DNA from: Cutibacterium equinum
GTDB lineage: Bacteria > Actinomycetota > Actinomycetes > Propionibacteriales > Propionibacteriaceae
Direction of reading: 5' to 3'
Assembly (NCBI RefSeq): GCF_028021195.1
Contig: NZ_CP115668.1
Span: forward strand, 248,001-312,000
DNA: 64,000 bases
The position numbers and the translations under genes are program-made. This document shows, in pieces, positions 15,521-24,398 of this stretch (the stretch's first letter is position 1; every line of letters starts with the position of its first letter). The notes under the pieces are model-generated. The model searched no databases. It was not told where the DNA came from and was given only the letters and a program-made list of their open reading frames with translations.

Positions 15521-17203
15521 TCAGGACAGCACCGCTCGACGCAGCACGTCCAACGGCAGAGCACCCATCCGCAGCACCTTGGTGTGGTAGGCCTTCATGT
15601 CGAAGTTCGGGTCCTTGGCCTTTGCGGCTTCCCGCAGCTCCAGCCAGGTACGCTCACCGAGCTTGTACGACGGGGCCTGACCGGGCCAGCCGAAGTAGCG
15701 GTTGACTTCGTAGCGTGCCGATCCCTCATCCATGGAGACGTGGTTGTTGAAGAAGGTCCAGGCCTTGTCCCAGTTCCACTCGCCGCCACCGACCTCCTCG
15801 GGGGCCTCGAACTGGCAGTGCAGGCCGATGTCAAGGACGACGCGGGCGGCGCGCATGGACTGCCCGTCGAGCAGACCCATGAAGTGACCGGGATCGTCCA
15901 TGTAGCCCAGATCAGCCATCAACCACTCGGCGTAGAGGGCCCATCCCTCGCCGTAGCCAGAGGTCCAGTAGTTGCGCCGCCACGAGTTGAGCTCGTCACG
16001 AGCCGCGATGGCCGAGGAGGTTTGCAGGTGATGACCTGGGGCGCCCTCGTGGTAGACGGTGGTCAGCTCTCGCCAGGTCGTGAAGGTGTCGACGCCCTCG
16101 GGCACTGACCACCACATCCGGCCAGGACGGGAGAAGTCGTCAGAAGGAGACGTGTAGTAGACGCCGCCGTCGTGGGTCGGGGCGATCATGCCCTCGATGT
16201 GGCGAGCCTGCTCGGGGACCTCGAAGTGGGTGCCGTCCAAGGAGGAGATGGCCTCGTCGGCGCGCTCCTGCATCCATGCCTTGAGGGCTTCGGTGCCGTT
16301 GATGCGGTAGGCCGGATCGGCGTCGAGGACCGCCATGACCTCCTTGACGCTGGCACCCGGACGAATACGCTCGGCGGTCTCGCGCTGCAACTGTTCGATG
16401 CGGGCGAGCTCCTGCTTGCCCCACTCGTAGGTCTCGGCGAGGTCGACAGTGGTGCCGACGAACTGGCGGGAAGCCAGACGGTAACGGTCGATGCCGACGG
16501 CGTCGGTCTCGGTGGCCAGCGGGGCGATGTCGGTGGCAAGGGTTTCTGCGGTGCGACGGAAGTTGGCCTTGGCCGCGTCGATACCCTCGGCAAGGTCTGA
16601 CTTGACCGAGCCGGGCAGGTCGTCAGAGGCGGTCCGTTTGAGGTAGTCGTCAAAGAACCCACCGTCTGAGGTCCAGGAGGTGATCTGCTCGACGAGGAGG
16701 TTCACCTGACGGATGGCGGGCGCGATACCGGCATCGATAGAGGCGCGCTGGGTCTCCAGCCAGCCGTCCAGGGCCGGGCCGGTGGCGTGCAGACGACGTG
16801 CGATCGTGGACACCTGTTCGGGAGTCTCGGTGGGCATGGCGTCGTAGACCTCGCGGATCTCATGCACGCCCGAGGCGATGCCGTTGAGGCTGAGAAGGTC
16901 GTATCCCTTGTCATGGCTTTCGGCCTCCAGCCCGAGGTTGGAGCGCATGGCGGCGACGGTGACCTTGTCGGTGTCGTCGGCAGGCATGGCCTGGTCGAGG
17001 CGGTCGAGGGTATCCATGACGCGCTGGTACTGGGCGTCGATGCCGGTGGGGGACATGTCGTCGTACTCGTCCTGGTTGAGGTCCAGGCCGAGGGCGGTGG
17101 CAAGCGTCGGGCTGGCCTGCACCAGGGCATCCCAGTGATGGTCGGCAACGTTGTCGACTTCTGATCCCATCTGGTGGGCGGTGTGTGTGTTGTCGTTGGT
17201 CAC
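15521..17203 (-). CDS. DUF885 family metallopeptidase-like protein
   Basis: 560 residues without a signal peptide. The family's metal-binding block HEGAPGHHLQ is at residues 385-394, followed by a conserved 'YGEGWALYAEWLMADLGY' segment about 30 residues later, which normally supplies the third ligand. DUF885 proteins are predicted cytoplasmic zinc carboxypeptidase/dipeptidase-like enzymes; the substrate is not known. The GTG start at 17203 is supported by a TAACGT box ending seven bases upstream, so the message is probably leaderless. An alternative ATG lies at residue 12. The gene is monocistronic. Confidence 0.88.
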   Translation of the reverse strand: MTNDNTHTAHQMGSEVDNVADHHWDALVQASPTLATALGLDLNQDEYDDMSPTGIDAQYQRVMDTLDRLDQAMPADDTDKVTVAAMRSNLGLEAESHDKGYDLLSLNGIASGVHEIREVYDAMPTETPEQVSTIARRLHATGPALDGWLETQRASIDAGIAPAIRQVNLLVEQITSWTSDGGFFDDYLKRTASDDLPGSVKSDLAEGIDAAKANFRRTAETLATDIAPLATETDAVGIDRYRLASRQFVGTTVDLAETYEWGKQELARIEQLQRETAERIRPGASVKEVMAVLDADPAYRINGTEALKAWMQERADEAISSLDGTHFEVPEQARHIEGMIAPTHDGGVYYTSPSDDFSRPGRMWWSVPEGVDTFTTWRELTTVYHEGAPGHHLQTSSAIAARDELNSWRRNYWTSGYGEGWALYAEWLMADLGYMDDPGHFMGLLDGQSMRAARVVLDIGLHCQFEAPEEVGGGEWNWDKAWTFFNNHVSMDEGSARYEVNRYFGWPGQAPSYKLGERTWLELREAAKAKDPNFDMKAYHTKVLRMGALPLDVLRRAVLS

Positions 17204-17210
17204 GTAGATG

Positions 17211-17216
17211 ACGTTA
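17211..17216 (-). promoter_or_regulatory. -10 box of DUF885, leaderless
   Basis: On the minus strand TAACGT ends seven bases before the GTG at 17203. This spacing would put the transcription start at or next to the start codon. Confidence 0.55.
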
Positions 17217-17296
17217 TCGAACCTCGCGGACAGGTGTGTGTCGTGTGGTGTTCCAGCAAGAAGGGCGTTGGTTTCGCGAAGAGGTCGTCATGCCGG

Positions 17297-17302
17297 TATA
17301 GT
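17297..17302 (+). promoter_or_regulatory. -10 box of tRNA-Thr
   Basis: TATAGT lies 25 bases upstream of the mature tRNA 5' end. A poor -35 candidate (TCGCGA) sits 17 bases upstream of it. Confidence 0.45.
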
Positions 17303-17327
17303 CGGGCGGGCCTGCCGTGGCAGGTGT

Positions 17328-17403
17328 GCCAACTTAGCTCAGTCGGTAGAGCGACGCTCTCGTAAAGCGTAGGTCACGGGTTCGATTCCCGTAGTTGGCT
17401 CCA
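17328..17403 (+). tRNA. tRNA-Thr (anticodon CGT)
   Basis: A complete cloverleaf can be folded: acceptor GCCAACT pairs with AGTTGGC, the D arm contains AGCTCAGTCGGTAGAGC, the anticodon stem ACGCT/AGCGT encloses the loop CTCGTAA, and the T arm contains GGTTCGATTCC. The anticodon CGT reads ACG threonine codons. The discriminator is T and CCA is encoded at 17401-17403. It stands alone between the DUF885 gene and the antitoxin-like gene. Confidence 0.96.
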
Positions 17404-17477
17404 CTAAACCCCCCAGTTTCCGTGAGCCGGGCACGGAGGGCGATATGAGTATTGCCACGTATCACACGCCGCCGGGC

Positions 17478-17798
17478 TCAGGCTGAGGCCAGGTACTGAT
17501 CGGGTGCGGCGCGGAGCACGTCGGAGCGACGGAGCCCTTGTCGGGCGGCCAGCGCGTCGACCTGACTGCTGACGTCTTCAGGCACGCGGAATGCGAGCCT
17601 CACCGACGGGCCTCCAGCGGGGTCGAGACTGGGGCGTCCGCCACGGCCTTCAAGTTCCTCGGCCCATTCGTCTACGAGCTCGTTGGTGACGCGGGTACCG
17701 CCTGGCAGGCGCACATCCTCGACGTCGAGGTCAATATCCCCGCCGTTGATGACCTCGACGGGCCCGTCTCCCAGATTGATGGTCACGGTCTTGTTCAT
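17478..17798 (-). CDS. ribbon-helix-helix antitoxin-like protein
   Basis: 106 residues. The C-terminal 45 residues fit an RHH (CopG/Arc-type) DNA-binding fold: strand 'SVRLAFRVPE', helix 'DVSSQVDALAARQ', turn 'GLRRS', helix 'DVLRAAPDQYLAS'. The acidic N-terminal half (GDIDLDVEDVRLPGGTRV) would suit toxin binding. The ATG overlaps the stop of an upstream gene remnant by four bases (ATGA), the usual toxin-antitoxin coupling, although here the toxin would precede the antitoxin. The family is inferred from fold pattern and context. The protein itself looks intact. Confidence 0.65.
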   Translation of the reverse strand: MNKTVTINLGDGPVEVINGGDIDLDVEDVRLPGGTRVTNELVDEWAEELEGRGGRPSLDPAGGPSVRLAFRVPEDVSSQVDALAARQGLRRSDVLRAAPDQYLASA

Positions 17799-18060
17799 GG
17801 TTCAGCCTTCCTTCGCAGTACTGTTGGCATAACGTGAAGGACCAGCAGAATTGGCATGCCGGTCTTGGTATCGAGGGCTTCGACGGCGACGATCTCCAGT
17901 TCAATGCCACGGTCATCGAGGCGACGCGGTTGCGCTCCGAGTCACCCAACTCATCAATGACGCCATCAGCCACCACGAGGGAGTTCGAGTGTTCGGCCTG
18001 CCTCTCATGAGACCCGTTAATTGCGCCGACTAAGTGCACCGACCTGAGTGAGTTGCGCAC
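17795..18060 (-). pseudogene. frameshifted toxin-like gene upstream of the RHH antitoxin
   Basis: Two reading frames carry parts of one plausible small protein. The first, from a GTG at 18060, ends its protein-like part at 'ADGVIDELGDSERNRVA'. The second, beginning near 17917, reads 'DDRGIELEIVAVEALD', then 'PILLVLHVMPTVLRRKAEP', and stops at the TGA overlapping the antitoxin ATG. The charged strand followed by an '(V)LHVMP' end is typical of short toxin-like proteins paired with RHH antitoxins, though I cannot name the family. The second frame has a TGA shortly before the joint, so it cannot be read alone. A frameshift at about 17915-17925 best explains this. Confidence 0.55.
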
Positions 18061-18136
18061 TGATCAACTCCCCAATTCCGTCCCCCAGGGCCTGGTCCCG
18101 AAGAGGGCCGACAAGTATCCATGATGGCCAGGCACG

Positions 18137-19336
18137 TCACCGGCCGGTGAGATTGGTGCAGATTGTCGTCATGAGGTCACTGTCCCCGCGCAAGCTCTCA
18201 ATCGCCGCCAACGCAACGCGTCTGAGATCACGTGAGGAATCAGCGCGGGTGATCGTCACATGAGTTGAGATCAGCGGCAGAGTGCGCTGCCGGATCGTCA
18301 GCACGAGCTCGTCGAAGAATGGTGAGTCCGCGACGCCCAGTTCCCCGCCAATGACAAGAAGGTCGGGGTCGAGCAGGTTTGCCACATTTGCGAGTGCACG
18401 TCCCGCGATCATTCCCGCCTCCCTCAGTACATCGCTGATTTCGTGAGGCCAGGTGGGTGGGGCAGTAGCGAGGAGTTTTGGCAGATCTGGTGCTGGCCTA
18501 CCGGATTGCCCATGCTCTGTGTCTGGCCACATACGACGAATCCTGTCCTGCAGGGCGGGGATGGAGGTGTACTGCATGAGACATCCCTGGTTACCGCACG
18601 AACACTGAGGACCAGACGCATCGACCACAGTGTGCCCCAGCTCTCCGCTGCCGCCGTGGGCTCCGGCGGCAATCTTGCCGTGGACGACGTGACTCAGCGT
18701 GACGCCCCGGCTGAACCGTGCGTAGCAGGTCACCGATGATGAGGCAGTGTTGACAGCGTTGTGTTCACACAGGCCTTCCATCCGGGCGGTGTTGTTGATG
18801 CGGATGGGGCATTGCAGCGCTGTCGAGACGGTTTCGCGGGCATTGATGCCGATCCATCGACGTGAGGCAGGTGAGGGATAAACCTCCCCGGTGACCGCGT
18901 CTGCCTGAGTGGGTACTGCGACCACACACTGCCGAATGCTGGGAGTGGGCTCAGATGGGTAGCGGTCGGCGACGAGGTCTTTCACCTGCTGGATGCCGGT
19001 TCTCACCCAGACTCGCGGCGAATCAGTGGGGTCGACAGTTGCGGCAGCGCTCGCCTGACGGGATCCATCGAGATGGGAGATCGCGACGCCGACCTCTTCG
19101 TCGGAGACGATGATCGCGGCAAGCAGGCCAGCCGTCGCACTCGTCGTGAGGGGGTAGCGAGATGCCGAAACGCCAGGTTTGGGCAGGTCCTCGATCAGGC
19201 CGGTGTCCTTGAGGGTGCGGGCCAGATTCGAGGCACTGGTTCGGGACACTCCAATATGGCGCGCAAGGTCCGCGCGCTGGGCTGGGCCGTTGATCGCCAG
19301 GGCTGACAGGAATAACGGTTCGTGTGAAGTAGGCAT
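18137..19336 (-). CDS. ROK-family transcriptional repressor
   Basis: 399 residues. An N-terminal winged helix-turn-helix (AQRADLARHIGVSRTSASNLARTL) precedes a ROK sugar-binding domain with the zinc motif 'GELGHTVVDASGPQCSCGNQGCL' pattern (Gly-His, then Cys-x-Cys-Gly-x-x-Gly-Cys). ROK repressors such as NagC, XylR and Mlc bind sugars or sugar phosphates. It is divergent from a GH20 hexosaminidase gene, so control of amino-sugar use, with an N-acetylhexosamine derivative as effector, is a reasonable inference. Two other cysteines are unusual but not in motif positions. Confidence 0.88.
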   Translation of the reverse strand: MPTSHEPLFLSALAINGPAQRADLARHIGVSRTSASNLARTLKDTGLIEDLPKPGVSASRYPLTTSATAGLLAAIIVSDEEVGVAISHLDGSRQASAAATVDPTDSPRVWVRTGIQQVKDLVADRYPSEPTPSIRQCVVAVPTQADAVTGEVYPSPASRRWIGINARETVSTALQCPIRINNTARMEGLCEHNAVNTASSSVTCYARFSRGVTLSHVVHGKIAAGAHGGSGELGHTVVDASGPQCSCGNQGCLMQYTSIPALQDRIRRMWPDTEHGQSGRPAPDLPKLLATAPPTWPHEISDVLREAGMIAGRALANVANLLDPDLLVIGGELGVADSPFFDELVLTIRQRTLPLISTHVTITRADSSRDLRRVALAAIESLRGDSDLMTTICTNLTGR

Positions 19337-19435
19337 GTTCGATGTGGGGTTGTTGGAGGGACCGTTGCGCAGATTACGTCTCCACGTTCACCATGACACA
19401 AAACGTACCTCAAACACCGTCAATCGTTAATATAC

Positions 19436-19461
19436 TTGACAAAGATTCCTAAGAGATGTCA
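19436..19461 (+). promoter_or_regulatory. possible promoter/operator between ROK gene and hexosaminidase gene
   Basis: This divergent intergenic region is AT-rich for the window. TTGACA (19436-19441) is a perfect -35 consensus, and TGACA (19437-19441) with TGTCA (19457-19461) forms an inverted repeat with a 15-base spacer. No convincing -10 lies 17 bases downstream, so the role is tentative; a ROK operator is a possibility. Confidence 0.35.
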
Positions 19462-19531
19462 GTGTGAAGCACGAGCGTTGGCTTCAGGCGGCTCCATGTC
19501 TCAACCCCGACGATGTGCAAAGGCCCACAAC

Positions 19532-21010
19532 ATGAACGACATGAAGCGTTCGGTCTCCCCAGAACTGGCGCTGGCTTCGCAGGCTGCAGTTCCCACCCTG
19601 CCCGCTGACGTCGGCGGCTCATCATCCTCTTGTGGCACCGCGGCGAAGGCTGAGGATGGAGGAGAGTCGGTACCAGTTCGGTCCATGTGCGATTCCATCT
19701 CGGACCAGGCGCAGGAGCACCCCGCGAGGGCCTTCGCTCGGAAGAATCCGGAAAAGAAGCTCACATACGACGTCATTGAGATGACAAGCCTGAGCCACAG
19801 GCTCGACGGCCTTGGGCCGTCTGTGGTGACGGGGCCGGAAGCTGCCGCGCGGCTGGGAATTGAAGATCATGCCGCCTATCCGTGGCGCGGGTATCTTCTG
19901 GATTCCTCGCGAACCTTCTGGCCGGTGGGCACCATCATCGACCTACTTGGTCTGCTCCACCGCTACCACTTCACGCGATTGCACTGGCACCTCACGGACA
20001 ATTCCGGCTGGCGCGTACCGGTCAAGGGTTACCCGAGGGTCACCGAGATCTCGAGTGCGCGCCGGCGCATGGACTTTGACGACTACACGAATGTTGATCG
20101 CGCCCGGCTGGCGACCTATCAGCATGATTGGGCCGGCACGGACAATTCCGGCTACTACACCGCCGACGACATCCAGAAAGTGTTGGACGTCGCCGAGGCT
20201 TATGGAATTGAGGTCATGCCAGAGATTGACCTGCCCGGTCATGCTGAAGCCATCATCCTGGCTTACCCAGAGCTGGGAAACCCCGAAATCGCGGCTGGAC
20301 CTACCCACGTCGGCGCCCTGATGGGCGGAAAACACCTCCGAAACAATTTGTTGTGGCCTTCAGGGGAGACCTTCGCCTTCGTTGAAGCTGCGGTGGACTC
20401 AATCTGTGACCTCTTCCCTTCCCGCATCGTCCACATTGGTGGAGACGAGTGCGACATGGAGTTCTGGGAGGGCTCCGAGAGCGCACGCGCCTGGATGACA
20501 GACCACGGCGTTGTCGACGGCACCGGGGTTCACAAAGCCTTCACAGACGTTGCCAGGCGACGCCTCGACGGGCACGGACGGACATGCGCGGTGTGGGACG
20601 AGGCCACTGTGACTGGGCTGCGAGACGACGACCTGGTGTGTGGCTGGCGGCCTCGTCGTGGGGTTGAAGCGGCACGTCAGAGTGGGAATCCGTGGGTGTT
20701 TTACGACGCCGACTATCTGTATCTCAACAGGGAGCCTTCTGAAGGATTTCCAGATGCTTTCGGCATGAAGCCTGCGGTGCCCGTCGACAAAATTCTTGAA
20801 CTTCGCTTTCCGGAAGACTCACGCATGCTGGGGGTCAACGTCAGTTTGTGGTGTGAATTCATCCCGACCGTGGAGGACGCAATTCGTCTTCTCTTCCCCA
20901 GAATCGTGGCCGCGGCTGCCCGGGCCTACTGGGGCAATACGGTTCCTCCGGAAAAGCTGGAGCCGCTCCTCAGTGAGGAGTGGGGCCGACTGACGTCGAG
21001 ACGCGACTGA
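19532..21010 (+). CDS. GH20 beta-N-acetylhexosaminidase
   Basis: About 492 residues, no signal peptide. The family 20 barrel starts near 'AYPWRGYLLDSSRTFWPV', with 'RLHWHLTDNSGWR' and 'MPEIDLPGHAEA', and the catalytic Asp-Glu pair is in 'HIGGDECDM'. A Trp in 'VSLWCEF' closes the substrate pocket. The enzyme releases terminal GlcNAc/GalNAc from glycans by substrate-assisted catalysis. It lacks a secretion signal, so it would act inside the cell on imported oligosaccharides. The start is uncertain: ATG at 19532 has AAAGG eight bases upstream, ATG 19496 is an alternative, and the first ~100 residues are poorly conserved. Confidence 0.88.
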   Translation: MNDMKRSVSPELALASQAAVPTLPADVGGSSSSCGTAAKAEDGGESVPVRSMCDSISDQAQEHPARAFARKNPEKKLTYDVIEMTSLSHRLDGLGPSVVTGPEAAARLGIEDHAAYPWRGYLLDSSRTFWPVGTIIDLLGLLHRYHFTRLHWHLTDNSGWRVPVKGYPRVTEISSARRRMDFDDYTNVDRARLATYQHDWAGTDNSGYYTADDIQKVLDVAEAYGIEVMPEIDLPGHAEAIILAYPELGNPEIAAGPTHVGALMGGKHLRNNLLWPSGETFAFVEAAVDSICDLFPSRIVHIGGDECDMEFWEGSESARAWMTDHGVVDGTGVHKAFTDVARRRLDGHGRTCAVWDEATVTGLRDDDLVCGWRPRRGVEAARQSGNPWVFYDADYLYLNREPSEGFPDAFGMKPAVPVDKILELRFPEDSRMLGVNVSLWCEFIPTVEDAIRLLFPRIVAAAARAYWGNTVPPEKLEPLLSEEWGRLTSRRD

Positions 21011-21130
21011 ACCAATGTAGGGTGATGTGCGTCCCCAGCGCGGGAAACATCGGTCTATCACCTGTCGCGGTTGCGTTGTTGTTGTCGACCAGCGCGATTT
21101 CCCCTTGCTGTGCGGAAGCGAGGAGTATTC

Positions 21131-21502
21131 ATGCAGGTTCTGTACATGCGGTCCCGGCGGATTCTTGCGGGAATTCTGGCCGTCGCCCTTGGCGTGTGTG
21201 CGGTGATGACGCTGGCGAAGGATCCGCACGTCGTTGACGTCACAGTGGGCATCGTCGGCATCATCGTGGCGGTGCTGCTGGCAGTGGTAGCTGTCCTTCC
21301 GGGAACACGCCTTCGACTCGACATTTCCGCATTCCTCAGCGCAGCGATCTGCCTCGGTGCCTGCCAAGGAACCCTGGGAAGAAAACTCAGCGCTGCCGGG
21401 GCCATGGTGATTCCTGCCGGCGTCATCGCCGTGTGCTGCGCGACAGTCGCGGTCATGGTTCAAGCGGACATCGATTCTCAGAGAACCCGGGATCGCCTGT
21501 GA
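21131..21502 (+). CDS. small four-helix membrane protein of an ABC exporter operon
   Basis: 123 residues, almost entirely hydrophobic, with four predicted membrane helices (about residues 9-25, 35-57, 66-85 and 92-110). It is not a family I recognise. The ATG follows GAGGAG, and its stop overlaps the GTG of the ABC permease gene (GTGA). It is therefore probably a subunit or accessory protein of the transporter, for example an immunity-type or chaperone membrane protein; this is inference from context only. Confidence 0.6.
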   Translation: MQVLYMRSRRILAGILAVALGVCAVMTLAKDPHVVDVTVGIVGIIVAVLLAVVAVLPGTRLRLDISAFLSAAICLGACQGTLGRKLSAAGAMVIPAGVIAVCCATVAVMVQADIDSQRTRDRL

Positions 21503-22986
21503 CAGCACCGACCTTCCGGGCAGCCCACGACATCTGCGATGCTTCTTCCCTTGACGCCCTCGGGTGGGGATTCTCTCTCAAGGGCTATCGAGTGATGCGG
21601 ATGCTCGTCGTCTTCCTGGCTTTCTCGCTGGCGTTCGCGGTGGCGATCGTCGGATTCGACTGGCTCGTCGGCCGGCTTGCCCACGGCGGTGCCATCGTTG
21701 CAGTGGCATTGCCGCTGGTCATCGGCGTGTACATCCTCATTCTTCACGCTTTTCGGGAGACGCTGACCTCTCGGCGAATCCGGCTGGCGAACCATCCATG
21801 CGCTGAGTTTTTCCGTGCCTTGGACATCTCGCGGTTCGATGTCGTTGTGGCAGAAATGCTGGAAAGGCTCATGATGACGACTGCGGTCGTCGCGGGACTC
21901 TCCTGGGGTACCGGATTGCGAGCGTCGTTGTCGGGGATACCGCCCGCCGCGGTAGGTGCTCTGGTGGTGATTCCGGTTACCACCGCCTCGGGCATGGTGG
22001 CCACTACGTCATGGGCTGCCGCAAAACTCAAAGACTCGCATCGCCCCAGTCAGATGGTGGCTGCCTGCAGCGGAGCTGCGAGCGGAATCGTCCTTGCCCT
22101 GATCGTCAGATGGGTGGCCGATGTCGGCCTTCAGCACCTTCCCGCCGTCCAACAGCCCACCTGGACATGGATCGCTGTCGGCGTCGCCGTGGTGACGATC
22201 GCAACCGGCGTCGCGGCAGCCACCGGACTCGTCTCCCTGACATCTGCTCCATTCTTGGTCGCAAACAGAGTGTCTGAGGACAAGGCCACAGTTCGCTTGC
22301 GTCGGCTGAAAGGGATCAGCCCGTGGCTGCGCGTGGCCATGAGCGATCTGACACCAGTCCCGGTCGCGGCCGCGCTCGCGCGCATGGTCTTCCTGGTGTG
22401 GGGCATCGGCGCATTCGCTGTCGCCATCTCCTCGATGGTGCCGGGCGCAACGAGTGTGAATCTGCCGACGCGGATCGTCAATCAACTCTCGGCCATCCTG
22501 CTACTGATCCTGGGGCTGGTGGTTTCGGACCTGCTGTCGGTACGCATCGGGCCTGCCGCACTGGCGCCGCGCTGGAGAGTGGCGTGGGAACTGGGCGCCA
22601 ACCCGACAACTCTGGCGATCGCGCCCCTGGCCGTTGCCGTTCTCTGTGGTCTCTTCGTCGTCGCACCTGCCGCAGTGGCAACCCGTGCGCTGGGCGGAAA
22701 CGCCTACATTCCGCTGCTCGTGGTCTGGGCGTCGATCGCATGCGCCTGGGTCGCTGCTGCCGTCGTGGCCAGTGACGCGGCTCTTCCAGACGGTACGGTT
22801 CCGGCCTCGACGTCCGTCGCCCTGCTCAGTGTTGTGGCGTCCACAGCGATGATGGCCGTCATCCTCATGGCGGCCTTGCACGGGGTCGGTTGGATCGGTT
22901 TCATGTCGACGCTCGTTCTCTTGGGAGGTGCAACATGGTTGACCAGACAACGCGTCCTCGCCCTGCCATCGAGGCCATTGGCCTGA
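21499..22986 (+). CDS. ABC transporter permease, about 12 membrane segments
   Basis: 495 residues with many hydrophobic helices spread along the chain, beginning at 'LVVFLAFSLAFAVAIVGFDWLVG'. No binding-protein-dependent EAA loop is seen, so an exporter-type membrane domain is more likely than an importer. A short cytosolic loop with 'KATVRLRRLKGISPWLRVAMSDLTPV' divides two halves, and each half looks alike in helix spacing. The GTG overlaps the upstream stop and the last 52 bases overlap the ATPase gene. The substrate is unknown; the operon lies beside the hexosaminidase, but no sugar-specific feature is visible. Confidence 0.7.
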   Translation: MTAPTFRAAHDICDASSLDALGWGFSLKGYRVMRMLVVFLAFSLAFAVAIVGFDWLVGRLAHGGAIVAVALPLVIGVYILILHAFRETLTSRRIRLANHPCAEFFRALDISRFDVVVAEMLERLMMTTAVVAGLSWGTGLRASLSGIPPAAVGALVVIPVTTASGMVATTSWAAAKLKDSHRPSQMVAACSGAASGIVLALIVRWVADVGLQHLPAVQQPTWTWIAVGVAVVTIATGVAAATGLVSLTSAPFLVANRVSEDKATVRLRRLKGISPWLRVAMSDLTPVPVAAALARMVFLVWGIGAFAVAISSMVPGATSVNLPTRIVNQLSAILLLILGLVVSDLLSVRIGPAALAPRWRVAWELGANPTTLAIAPLAVAVLCGLFVVAPAAVATRALGGNAYIPLLVVWASIACAWVAAAVVASDAALPDGTVPASTSVALLSVVASTAMMAVILMAALHGVGWIGFMSTLVLLGGATWLTRQRVLALPSRPLA

Positions 22987-23600
22987 CCCTCGGCTATTCC
23001 CCGGATCGGCCAGTCGTCCAAGATCTGTCCTTCCGCCTCGACGGTCCGGCGACAGCGCGACTCGATGCACCAAACGGGGCCGGCAAGTCGACCCTCATTG
23101 AGGGGATTTCGGGCTATCTGCGGCCCACTCACGGCGACCTGCTCGTCTGTGGAACGAAGGCGTCAGATCCTGCACTACGGACGCGACGACGGGTCTGTCG
23201 CGCCAAACCGTCACTGCATCCCAACCTCAGCATGGTCGACCATCTGACTCTTGCCGCTCGGTTGGCAGGTTGCGACAGGGAGGAGCCGATATCGCGAGCC
23301 AAGGAATTCGGCCTCGACGAATGGTTCGACTACCGCACATCCACCTTGTCGACGGGAACCGCGAAACGGCTGTGGTATGTCATGTGCACGACGGGGGAGT
23401 TTGACGTCGTCGTCCTCGACGAACCGTTCAATGGGGTCGATGAGGAGTCCAGCCGTGTCATCGTCTCTGAGATCAACGCGTGGCGCCACAACAGCCTCGT
23501 CCTGCTGGTAGCCCACGCCTTGCCCGACGGTCTCAGGGTCGACGAGACCATGGGCCTGCCTCGGACCACAGGAACATCGCATCCCACGTCAGCCTCCTGA
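22935..23600 (+). CDS. ABC transporter ATP-binding protein
   Basis: 221 residues. Walker A is 'APNGAGKST' (about residues 45-53), the signature is 'LSTGTAKRL' instead of LSGGQ, Walker B is 'VVVLDEPFNGVD', and the H-loop is 'LLVAHAL'. The Q-loop position reads 'CRAKPSLHPNLSM', with no clear glutamine. The variant signature and Q-loop are like those of small exporter ATPases (bacteriocin or lantibiotic-type). The ATG follows GGGAGGTG inside the end of the permease gene, so the two are coupled. Confidence 0.85.
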   Translation: MVDQTTRPRPAIEAIGLTLGYSPDRPVVQDLSFRLDGPATARLDAPNGAGKSTLIEGISGYLRPTHGDLLVCGTKASDPALRTRRRVCRAKPSLHPNLSMVDHLTLAARLAGCDREEPISRAKEFGLDEWFDYRTSTLSTGTAKRLWYVMCTTGEFDVVVLDEPFNGVDEESSRVIVSEINAWRHNSLVLLVAHALPDGLRVDETMGLPRTTGTSHPTSAS

Positions 23601-23635
23601 CGCTGCCGTGACCAATGTGGCCACAGGTCGGTCCC

Positions 23636-24391
23636 CTACTTCTGCGGATCGTCGGGGGTGCCGTCTTGAGTCTCCTGGCGTGCTCGCATCTTCTCCGTAC
23701 GTCGTGCCGCTCGTGCCCGCAACAGGCTCTGCACCTGTGAGGACGACAACTGCAGGGTCCATTCCGAATTCTGCGGCAAGACCCAACGACGTCGATGTGC
23801 CAATGCTGTGAACCCCAGACCGACGAGGGTTGCGATGACCATGCCGAAGGAGGGGAACCCACACTTTTGCGCCACGACCATGACGATGGCCGAGGCCAGC
23901 GCCGGTGTGGCATACAAGTGGTTGCCGCCGAAGACTTGCGGCACATTCCCCGCACAGACGTCCCGGATCATCCCGCCGCCGATGGCCGTCATGAGACCCA
24001 GCAACAGGGCGGGCATGATGCCGAATCCAGCCGCGAGAGTCTTGAGGGCTCCGGTGGCGGCCCAACATCCCAGCACCATGCCATCGGCGAGGATGAGGGC
24101 GATTCGCCAGGGTCGAGAATCCAGCTTCCACAACATCGCCACGCCAGCGCCGACGAGCGCGACCGTCAAGTAGCGCGGGTCAGTCAGGGCAACCGGGGGA
24201 GCGGCTCCCAGCAGGACGTCGCGGACCATACCGCCGCCCAGCGCACTCGTGATCGCCAAGACGCAGAAGCCCACGGCATCGAAGCGCTTGAGACGGGCCA
24301 ACCTGCCACCCAGCACTCCGTTAAGGAGCACGCCAGTGAGGTCAATGGCGCGGAAGAGTTCAGGCAACAGGGAGTTGAACTGGGAGAGCAT
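23636..24391 (-). CDS. TRIC/UPF0126-type cation channel protein
   Basis: About 251 residues with seven predicted membrane helices arranged as two repeats, each holding the family motif: 'GGGMVRDVLLG' in the first and 'GGGMIRDVCAG' in the second. Bacterial homologues of TRIC channels form trimeric monovalent cation channels. A charged C-terminal tail of about 50 residues is probably cytosolic. I prefer the ATG at 24391 to the TTG at 24400, because a TACGTT box ends exactly seven bases before the ATG. Confidence 0.88.
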   Translation of the reverse strand: MLSQFNSLLPELFRAIDLTGVLLNGVLGGRLARLKRFDAVGFCVLAITSALGGGMVRDVLLGAAPPVALTDPRYLTVALVGAGVAMLWKLDSRPWRIALILADGMVLGCWAATGALKTLAAGFGIMPALLLGLMTAIGGGMIRDVCAGNVPQVFGGNHLYATPALASAIVMVVAQKCGFPSFGMVIATLVGLGFTALAHRRRWVLPQNSEWTLQLSSSQVQSLLRARAARRTEKMRARQETQDGTPDDPQK

Positions 24392-24398
24392 CGCGGAC

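Noticed and set aside
17404-17477. Attachment site or integrase scar next to the tRNA
   Set aside because: No integrase gene and no direct repeat of the tRNA 3' end was seen in the flanking sequence.
19436-19531. TTG at 19436 as the start of the hexosaminidase
   Set aside because: That TTG forms part of a TTGACA -35 consensus and has no ribosome-binding site; the added residues do not match the GH20 family.
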